DNA from: Panopea generosa
Taxonomy: Eukaryota > Mollusca > Bivalvia > Adapedonta > Hiatellidae
Direction of reading: 5' to 3'
Length of the DNA: 64,000 bases
NCBI GenBank assembly: GCA_029582155.1
Contig: CM055895.1
Span: forward strand, 18,032,787-18,096,786
Below are positions 55,726 to 64,000 of this stretch, piece after piece. The notes below the pieces were generated by a model. The model made no database searches. It was not told the origin of the DNA and saw nothing but the letters and a program-made list of their open reading frames with translations. The number at the start of each line of letters is the position of its first letter. Position 1 is the first letter of the stretch. The translations under genes and the position numbers were made by a program.

Positions 55726-56204
55726 ATAATTATCATATAATTGACAGTCTGTCCATATATCTTTTACAGATGTTCACATACCAGTAGTGCCAATTTGCCA
55801 CAGTTCCGTCTGATACAGACTGTGTTGTATATACACTGTAAATATGCTGTGTAAATATGTATGTAGATAGAAGTGTACACACCGTGTGTACATACACTGT
55901 ACAGGTCAACAGGATCAGGCAAATCAAGAGAATATGTGAAGAAAGAATGGAAAAACTGAAAGTTGCTTGGCAGATACAAACAGACTTGATAGCGTGTGTG
56001 TAATGTAACCATTACATGAATATGATATAGATATGCCAGAGAAACTGATTTCATTTCTGCTCCCATATTTTTGAGTATGTGTCATAACACCTATACATGA
56101 GGATCCTACTAAAAATGTTTGTTATAAATAAGTATAAAGGATTCTACCGTGTATTGTGGTACGGAATACGGAGTTTCAGACATCAAACCAAACATTAATA
56201 AAGA

Positions 56205-56300
56205 TTGCAAATAGCATCGGAAATATAAAAAAAGAATGCAAATAGCATTTGACATATGAAAAAAGAATGCAAATAGCATCCGAGATATGAGAAAAAAAAA
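56205..56300. repeat. Short A-rich repeats with ATGCAAAT
   Basis: GATTGCAAATAGCATCGG, GAATGCAAATAGCATTTG and GAATGCAAATAGCATCCG recur about every 35 bases, separated by A-rich spacers. ORFs on the minus strand here (56109-56423) are AT-rich by-products. Confidence 0.65.
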
Positions 56301-56478
56301 GTATAAGAAAAGTTTGGTAAAAGCTTTTGAAAGTGTAGATATAGATTGGAAATAGCATCTGAAAGTGCAGGAAAAGACAAAAAAGCATCGTTTAAAAGTT
56401 GGTAACTTGTTGTGTATATACATAAACTGAATACGTGTTCATCGACACCATTTTATGCATATTGTTTTTATTGTGCAA

Positions 56479-56484
56479 AATAAA
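56479..56484 (+). terminator. Candidate poly(A) signal AATAAA
   Basis: AATAAA in GCAAAATAAACAAAA, about 1.56 kb after the SORBS stop codon. One of several possible hexamers; use not shown. Confidence 0.3.
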
Positions 56485-57278
56485 CAAAATAGCTCAAAGA
56501 GGGATAAATCTTCATGCCATATATGATCAAAGAATTGCCTCCCTTCATTTTTAATGTTGTAATTAGGTTAAAGGGGAGAAAAACTGTTGAGAAAATCAGA
56601 ATTGACTCCTTTTCTTTAAATATAACATGTGAAGGAAAATGACACAAATAACAAAGAGTGAGAGAAGAGAGAGATATAAAGAATTGCATCCCTTCATTTT
56701 AATTTAAACTAAAAAGAAAAAGTAAACAAACAAGTGAAAAATTGCCTCCCTTCCTTTTGATTTAAAATGAAAGGGAAATGAAAGTAAAAGATGGAAAATT
56801 GTTTCTGTGAAATGGAATGCAGAAGAACTGAGTAAATACAGTGTAGTTAAATAATAATGTGCTGGCTATACATGTGAATTGCCTTATTAATTGGAACGAG
56901 TGCTTTACAATGTTGCTATGGAGAATATAATGTTGCTATGGAGAGTCGTATTGATGTTGTTGTGTTATTACCATGGTAACATGTATCTTTGGAAAGATAA
57001 TAGTATTGAAATTAGACATGTATCTTAGCGCATTTATTTATTTACGCTTATTATGAATGTTTATTATGAATGAAATGTGTGACGAAGATTTTACAGTGTT
57101 GTGAAGACTCAAATTTTAGTTGTTATTTTGTTACCTTGTAGAAACGTTTAGCATTTATCAGTTGATTTTTTTTCTAGTCACTTGCTAAATTAAAGGTGAC
57201 TTAATTGTGTTACGTTGTGTTTTTTTTTTCTTGTTTGTTGATATTTTGTCGATGAAGTTAGCGTGTATATTTATAGTT

Positions 57279-57284
57279 AATAAA
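57279..57284 (+). terminator. Candidate distal poly(A) signal AATAAA
   Basis: AATAAA in TAGTTAATAAATCTGGC, followed within 30 bases by TTTTCTGTTAACATTTTTC (T/G-rich). It would give a 3' UTR of about 2.38 kb. Confidence 0.35.
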
Positions 57285-57834
57285 TCTGGCTTTTCTGTTA
57301 ACATTTTTCAAATATTCGCATTGTAACATTTATTTATTCATAAGTCATTATACATTTCAAAAGAGGCGTGTGAACATTGAACAAAGTGTCATATTGTACC
57401 ATTTCCTGTTTTTCAAAATTTCATACCTCCTGAGCAAAATACTCAACTTGCTTTACATGGTAACCATGGCAAACACAGGTTTTTAATCATTTAAATCTAC
57501 CAAAGATTTCTTTGTTTCGAATTCTGAGATGATGAAAGAAAAATAATTAGATGTAAATTGATTGCATTTACAGTACAAGTGATTTAGATTTCTTTTTTTT
57601 ATGCTGAATAATCAAGAAAATACATGATAAGCTTAATTAATCTATGCTGGACATTATATATGTATATTAACTTAATCAAAATTATTAAGCGGTTAAAAAT
57701 AAACTATACCATATTTATGGATATTTATAATAATAATATGCTTATATAAATTGTCTGTATCACAATGCAGAAGATTTTTCTAAGCAAGGAGTTTTCCCTA
57801 CATTTGTTAATTAAGCAACATTTACTGGATAATG

Positions 57835-57903
57835 ACCATTTGGAATTATCTGGATAATGTCCATTTGGAATTAACTGGATAATGTCCATTTGGAATTAAC
57901 TAC
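57835..57903. repeat. 25-bp tandem repeat, three units
   Basis: GGATAATGTCCATTTGGAAT followed by TAACT occurs three times with two substitutions in the first unit. Confidence 0.8.
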
Positions 57904-59556
57904 AAATTGGGTTAGTTCATTTCCTCGTGGATTTACTTTAGAGTCATATTGTAGTTGCTTTTTGTATACTTTGTTTGGTTACGTTATGTGTACACATATA
58001 CATTAGGCTAGCGACGGATCAAACCCCTCCCAGGGACCTCTCAACATTAGTGTTAAATGGGAGTGTAAGGTTTCGTTAGTTATTATTTTTAGCCAATTAA
58101 AATCGATTAAAATCTCAAAAGTAGTGAATTGGTTTATTTTTGTGTATTATTAAATTTCTTCAAAATTCTTCTTTTTATTTTAATGTAGATTACAATAAGG
58201 AACATAAAAATTTTGGAAAGACTTTTTTAATCTTTTCTTAATGTTTTATGTATCTTCAAAAATTAAGTCGAATTTATGATTGATTTTGATTTTGAACTTC
58301 ATATTAAGTCAATTTTGTGTTCTTTATTAATTGGTATATATAGAGTGAACATTGAGATCTAGACAGTATTAAAAGATACTGTTTATATATATGAATGATT
58401 ACAGTAGATAATTTCGCGTTGAGAGGTTTCCAAGGGAACAGAATTTGGTCAATTCTAGATCATTTAGTTTTCGTTCATTTTCTTTTGTGTAAATGTTGAG
58501 CAAGTGTTTGAATTCAGACGTATTTATTTATTTTGTAAAAGTGTATATTGTTCTTTTTTACAAGTTATACATATACATTATAAGCCATTTTAAATCAGAA
58601 AATATTTATATTTTAAGCTTATTTCAATCTTGTACCGTAATCTATATTCAGATTTTAAATTTGAACTCTACTGTCAAAAGTTCAGATATTTAAACAAGGT
58701 ATTTTCCCAGCAATCTCTTTATACAATAATATATTTTCCTCATTTTGATTATAATTCATAACATCAAATATTTCTTCAGTGGTTTTTAAATTCTTTTATG
58801 GTATACATTAAGCTTATTTGTAGTAAGAAGTCATTAAAGGGACGTCTGCCAATTTATGTAGTTACAAATATGTTGTTTCTACCCTTGTTGCTTTTTTTAA
58901 CTTATAGAAATTAATAAAAACAAGAAATATTTTTGCTAGAACTAAAAATGAAATTAAGTCCAGACATTTATATTAAATAAGACAATACTATTCTCCAATG
59001 AGTAAACTATTGATATAAATAATAAAAGTTAGAGAATTACCTCCCAGATTATTTTTTTTCTTGGAAACTGTTTAAACACACGAAAGTAAAAACAAGCACA
59101 AAAAAATGTTACCGGTATGTATCCAACCAAAGCACTCCTGACCTGTACCATTATGTGAGAATTGCAGTAGAAGTATATAAACTGATATAAACACTTGTGT
59201 ATACGTTTACATGTTTTGGGTACTATTAGCCATATAAGTGCTGAATATTGACTTTACTCTTTAAAGGACTATCATGATTGCCAAAATTTTTAGTTTAAAG
59301 CAAAAGGGTAAATAAAAACTTATAACTTACACATAATGTTTACAACTGACCTGATGCCAGGACAACCCGCTCCCTCCACTGGCCACTTGACATTTTTTGT
59401 CCAAGTTAATACAATGTAATACAATGTAGTGTTTACTTCAAGACCATTAGCTTGTCTAAGGAAAATGGTGGCCCTGAAAATAATTTCAATCGCTGATGTG
59501 ATTATCAACTTGTTTGATTGTCAGCCCGCGTCTGAGGTCAGTTGATGGATGTGCAC

Positions 59557-59860
59557 CTTCAGAAGTACAAATACTGCCATGTTGGACTTAACTGGCAAAT
59601 TAGTGAACATTCAGAAGTACAAATACTGCCATGTCGGACTTAACTGGCAAACTATTGAACCTTCAGAAGTACAAATACTGCCATGTTGGACTTAACTGGC
59701 AAACTAGTGAACCTTCAGAAGTACAAATACTGCCATGTCAGACTTAACTGGCAAACTAGTGAACCTTCAGAAGTACAAATACTGCCATGTCGGACTTAAC
59801 TGACAAACCATATAACCTTCAGAAGTACAAGTACTGCTGTGTCTGACATAACTTGCAAAC
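59557..59860. repeat. 52-bp minisatellite, about 6 units
   Basis: The unit contains CCTTCAGAAGTACAAATACT, GCCATGTCGGACTTAACTGG and CAAACTAGTGAA. Units are highly similar except at the right edge. Unlike the intronic arrays, it contains no AGGT. Confidence 0.88.
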
Positions 59861-61127
59861 CAGGTGTTGATGCATGAACACTTCTCCAACAATTCTTTTT
59901 TCTTCTATAATTTTAAGTTTCTGCAATGCATTACTGGTACTGATGATTTTGATTTATAGATTGTTTTAAAAATGGATAGTTTCATTATAAATTGATTTGT
60001 ATTTATTTTCTAAACGATATTCTACGCAACTTTTTTTTGGTCAGTGGTTTGACAGATTTAAAGTCAAAGGAAATAAATAGACAGACATCATTGTTTTTTT
60101 TTTAAGCTGTCATTTTAGTATATATATAAAACAATTTAGGCATCTGATATTCCATGTCATTTATAGTTGAAAGTATTGATTTGAAATTTTATTAAAAAAG
60201 TATTAAAACAGAAATTATAAATGATAAAAACAATATTTTTATAACAAACATACATACTAAAAAGCATAAAAACTGCTGCTCTGTGCATTAACAAACATTT
60301 TTGTAGCACATACATTACACTACTTGGCGTATCTTTATCCCTTGGCAATATTGAACGAGTTTATTAAGTATCGTTATAAATAAAAAAATATGTAAATCAT
60401 GTTGGTATGGTTTTGAAACTACCATAAACTTTGAAAAATGTATATCTAATGGTAATTTATACAAATGTTGTCATTACAGAGAGCAAACTCAAATTTTTAA
60501 CACATTTAGAGTAACATTTATTACATCTCTTCATTCTGCATCAATGTCAAGGTCATTTTTTCTGAGAACACAATTGTGGCAGTACCTTCACAGCAATATC
60601 TTGCCTTCATATTTACCTCTCAACCATAATTTTACACTTAATGCACTCTCAATTTCGTGTTTTTTAACTACAGTATCATCTTTTCGACTAATCCGACTCG
60701 GAGCCTTTCTGAATATTCTTTAAGGGGAATGTCCCTTAATTAGAAACCCTGGATTTCTGGATATAGATATTTTTCAGGTACATAATCATAATTGGAAATG
60801 ACTATAATTACATCTGTTCATACCTGGTGTACCTGACTAGTTGTGTTGATGGCTATTATGCATTTTTCGTGATTTTCAAGATGGCCGTCGCATAATATTG
60901 TTACTTATGTATCTGTGAATTGCGTAGTACTCAACATGTGACCTTATCATGTGACCTTGTCAAATCCATGATCCTGCACAGGGAACATGTTTAGTGCATT
61001 AAATATACAGTTGCCTTTCAAAAAATGTATGACTTTGTTGTCTATTCAATTCCATATGTTGTTTTAAAAAAAAAGATGTGTTTTAGTTTGCATACCTTCG
61101 TTTGTAACCCCACTCTTGGTCCTGAGT

Positions 61128-61400
61128 AGTCTTTGTTGTATGGAGTTTAGCGTCTCTTTCAACAACTTTTTAGGCATATCGCGACATCTACTTGAAACAG
61201 TATTCCAAGCACCGCCAAACTGGAGTATCATGCCACAGACACATGGTATGACACCTCTTCCATTCACAATATAATGACACTGGGTCCATCAGACGCAGAA
61301 CCCTGAATGTCAAGCGAGAAAGCTTCAAGCACCATTTTTCAAGTATTTGGTATGACCTGACCGAGGATCGAACCTACGACTTTCCATATGTGATGAGGAA
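61128..61400 (-). repeat. tRNA-derived SINE, family C, reversed copy with head
   Basis: On the - strand, GTCGTAGGTTCGATCCTCGG supplies a box B. The body (ACTGGAGTATCATGCCACAG on +) matches 33905-33945 and the complement of 22500-22560. The end toward 61128 (TATGGAGTTTAGCGTCTCTT on +) resembles the other copies. Confidence 0.65.
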
Positions 61401-61540
61401 GTTTTACAAGTACTGCAGAGTATTCTGAAAAGAGAGCAGCTCCACAAGACGACAAGTTTTATGGTGGTAACCAATGATATAATTTTGATACAATATGAAG
61501 GAAACACTGGACATTTATTGAAATTTACATTCACGATAAA

Positions 61541-61755
61541 GGGTCCTCCGTGGCTAGGTGGTCTAAGGCGCTGTCTCAAGATCACTTGCCTCTCACCACT
61601 AAGGTCGAAGGTTCAAGTCCTGCTCGCTTTATGTGAGAAGGTTTCCAGTTACTTGCGGAAGGACAGTGGTTCTACTCAGTCTGAGGTCTTTCTCCACCAT
61701 ATATAACCTGAAATGTGTTGAAAATGGTGTTGAACCCCATTAAAAAAAAAAGAAA
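61541..61755 (+). repeat. tRNA-derived SINE, family B, full copy
   Basis: Leu/Ser-type box A GTGGCTAGGTGGTCTAAGGC and box B GGTTCAAGTCC are followed by CTTTATGTGAGAAGGTTTCC, AGTTACTTGCGGAAGGACAG, TGGTTCTACTCAGTCTGAGG and an A-rich tail. The head lacks a closing acceptor stem and continues into the SINE body, so it is not a tRNA gene. Confidence 0.75.
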
Positions 61756-61869
61756 ATATATCCAGTGACTTAATTACATGAACAACACATTCATTGAATG
61801 TTTATTTAAAATGGTATGGTTGTAGCGTAATGATATTTAGATCTTGTATGAGAAATGGACTTATGTTTT

Positions 61870-62150
61870 CACCAAAATGCAATTTCTAGTTGAATTGATA
61901 CAGAACTTCGGAAGGGTTTTGTCGGATGCGAAGAAAACACAATTTCTAGTTGAATAAATACACATGGGGCTTGTGATATGCGAACAAAACGCGTTGAATT
62001 AATACATAAGGGGTTTGTGATTTGCAAAAAAAACATAATTTCTAGTTGAATTAATGACATACTGGTAACAAGTTTTGATATACGAACAAAACACAATTTA
62101 TAGTTGGGTCAATACATAAGTGGTAATGCGAACAAAACACAGTTTCTAGC
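61870..62150. repeat. Degenerate tandem array around AATTTCTAGTTGAAT
   Basis: GCGAACAAAACACAATTTCT followed by AGTTGAATTAATACATA recurs about five times with period about 55-65 bases and many changes. The minus-strand ORF at 61869-62096 is a by-product. Confidence 0.65.
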
Positions 62151-62199
62151 CGATTTATTATTTAAAAAAATCTCCGAAACTGTAAGGCCAGGAGCTTTG

Positions 62200-62590
62200 A
62201 TATTTTGCATGACGTATCAACTAATTTTTCTCAGAATTGTCTTGGATCAAAATTGGCCCTGCCATAGGGACACAGTTTAACATAGAGAAATTTTCTTTAA
62301 ATTTATTTTTCCCAAGAACCAAAAAGCCAATTTTGTTTTTATTTGGTATGAATGATCCCAATGAGTAAGGGTTTCAAGTTTGTTCAAATAAAATGGTTTG
62401 GGTTCATCGGGGCCCAGTACGCGGACTATGATTTGTATATAGGAATACTCTGGGAAAGCAGGAAAATATGTTTTTCTCATCTAGTTTTATTATTATTCCA
62501 ATCATATTGATGTCTGAAGCATTGTTTAATCATAACAGTTGAGACTGGGTCTTTGAAAGTGGATTTAATATCCTTAAGGCAGGGGGCCAA
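62200..62590. repeat. Partial copy of the 45.0-46.9 kb dispersed element
   Basis: TTTGGTATGAATGATCCCAA, TGAGTAAGGGTTTCAAG, TATAGGAATACTCTGGGAAA, TGATGTCTGAAGCATTG and TTTAATCATAACAGTTGAGA parallel words at 46420-46640. Both copies lack coding capacity. Confidence 0.55.
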
Positions 62591-62594
62591 AAAA

Positions 62595-62860
62595 TAATCG
62601 CACTCATATGAATAACACTCGTGAAAGATGAACAACGTACGTTCTTTCAAGAACCCAGCTCAGTATATGGAAGAAGAAGAAGAAGAAATGATAATACACA
62701 CTTGTTATAATCGTACTCATGAGAATTAAACTAGTCATAATTGCATTCATGAAAATAACAAAAATGTCATAATCGCACTCATGGTAATTGCACAAATGTC
62801 ATAATCGCATTCTTTAGAATTACAAATAAATCGTAATTGAATTTATGAAAATAACAATGA
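62595..62860. repeat. Degenerate array of ATAATCGCACTCATG units
   Basis: ATAATCGCACTCATGGTAAT and similar words (CATAATTGCATTCATGAAAA) recur about six times at 35-45-base spacing. A (GAA)n stretch lies at about 62669-62686. Confidence 0.65.
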
Positions 62861-63000
62861 ATGAATGAATAGGGTTTTACGGCGTACCAACACATTAAAG
62901 GTTATTCGACGCCAACAGGAAGGAAGACACCAGGTTCACTCTACATTAGCCTGATTAAATAAGGCGTGAATGGACAGCTTTTTTTATTATTTTGATATCT
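62857..63000 (-). repeat. SINE 3' end with (ATTC)n tail, reversed
   Basis: Read on the minus strand it ends GGTACGCCGTAAAACCCTAT then (TCAT)n, a tail layout common among molluscan SINEs. The head was not recognised, so its 5' limit is uncertain. Confidence 0.45.
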
Positions 63001-64000
63001 GATCTGCTGTCCATAACGCCTTATTGCGCTAGACCAATTTATGTACTGGAAAAAAAATCCACTGACATCGCTTCGCTGTGTATGTCATTTAACGCTGTTA
63101 TACGGCTTGACAACATAAACAAACTGTTGAAATAAATCAATGAAACATTAATTTATCAAACGGTGTTAATAAAATACATCATTTTGTTGAGTTACAGTGA
63201 AATTATTAACAATTAACTGGGTGAACCATCAAAATCATAATTTCGAACGAAATGTTGACGTCACGCGCACCTTTTACGGAAATGAATAATTGTCCACCGT
63301 GAACAACGTATAACTGAGAAGATTTGATGCTCACACGGTTGAAGTTTATATTTTCTTGATAGTTGGTGTATAATAATCATTCTTTGTTGTTACGATTTAA
63401 ATATTATGAAATGATTATGAATAAAGAAAAGAAAATAAGTTACCATGTATTTTTATAAGGAATTTGCAATCTATATAGCCTAAGCAGTTAATGGGTAGGT
63501 CACTGACATCAGTCCTTGGGAATTTGGTATTTGGCATACATGATAATGGGTTAGGGTTAAGGTGATCAGTCTAAAAAAATGTTTTAACATTTGACCTTTT
63601 TAAATAGAAAAAAACAATACGGACCTAGTATATAGTTACCCTAGACAACTTCCTCTTATTTTTATAGGGATGCAATAATATAGCTGAAATACGAATAAAT
63701 GCGTGCTGAGAATGTAATACATCATTTAAAATATAATTTGAGGAGTGGGTGCTTTTACACTTTGAATATTATTTTATAATTATAATTTCTATATGAAACA
63801 TTATTTTAATTACCCCAGAAAATATGTATGATACATGTATTACTCTTTTTGTGTAAGGTAATGTTTTAACATTTTGAAATTATTTCTACAAAAACGATAT
63901 TAAATAAGTACCTCAAAACTATTCAAATAGTAGCAGTTCGATTATCTTGGGTGCGATATCAAACAATTACTACATAAGATCGTACATATAAATACCTATG

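Larger units (their letters stand above)
54923..57290 (+). other. SORBS: Probable 3' untranslated region of SORBS
   Basis: There is no further coding exon after the stop. The stretch is AT-rich and holds a 166-bp direct duplication (55394-55725), A-rich repeats with ATGCAAAT (56205-56300) and several AT-rich ATTTATTTA words. Poly(A) hexamers at 56479-56484 and 57279-57284 are plausible ends; the latter is followed by a T/G-rich stretch. The extent is inferred, since the sequence alone does not fix the 3' end. Confidence 0.5.
57291..64000. other. Downstream intergenic DNA without a supported gene
   Basis: AT-rich sequence with a 25-bp triplet repeat (57835-57903), a 52-bp array (59557-59860), SINEs (61128-61400, 61541-61755, 62857-63000) and degenerate repeats (61870-62150, 62200-62590, 62595-62860). 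All ORFs are short and lie in repeats or low-complexity DNA. The stretches 57910-59300, 59880-61100 and 63010-64000 show nothing recognised. Confidence 0.6.

Overview
The window is AT-rich animal nuclear DNA, most likely from a bivalve mollusc. It has small exons in long introns, many intronic minisatellites, tRNA-derived SINEs, short inverted-repeat transposons, and dispersed motifs common in bivalve genomes (GGGAGATAACT, GAGTTATGGCCCTTT, CAAGAGGCC). The bivalve assignment is inferred; no species can be named from the sequence alone.

One protein-coding gene fills most of the window on the + strand. It is the single-copy-type invertebrate member of the sorbin/vinexin/CAP/ArgBP2 family (SORBS). 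Thirteen exons (3865-54922) can be chained with every splice phase matching. Together they encode about 2120 residues: an N-terminal SoHo (sorbin homology) region in exons 1-3, a huge low-complexity linker carried by one 4.3-kb exon, a charged coiled-coil segment, the PSQKSPIP motif seen before the SH3 cluster, two adjacent SH3 domains, a Pro/Ser/Tyr/Gln-rich spacer, and a final SH3 ending in a stop. The first exon found has no start codon, so the true 5' end lies upstream of the window or in an unrecognised exon. Exons 4, 5 and 6 (4329, 342 and 27 nt) all begin and end in phase 1. Any combination of them can be skipped without breaking the frame, giving proteins from about 2120 down to about 555 residues.

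Layout: 1-3864 is upstream sequence or intron. 3865-24548 holds the SoHo exons, separated by introns with a 52-bp array (about 6.95-8.53 kb) and a 44-bp array (10.86-13.42 kb). 24.5-29.3 kb is an intron with SINEs and foldback elements. 29331-33659 is the giant exon. 33.7-43.8 kb holds small linker and coiled-coil exons, with 24-bp and 46-bp arrays between them. 43.8-50.1 kb is a repeat-rich intron. 50094-54922 is the SH3 cluster. 54923 to about 57.3 kb is the probable 3' UTR. 57.3-64 kb is repeat-bearing intergenic DNA with no gene that I can support.

No second protein gene, rRNA, functional tRNA, CRISPR array or viral element was recognised. The best leads are the giant symmetric exon and its downstream microexon, a possible alternative last exon that removes the third SH3 domain, and the recurrence of splice-site-like AGGT motifs in almost every unit of several intronic minisatellites.
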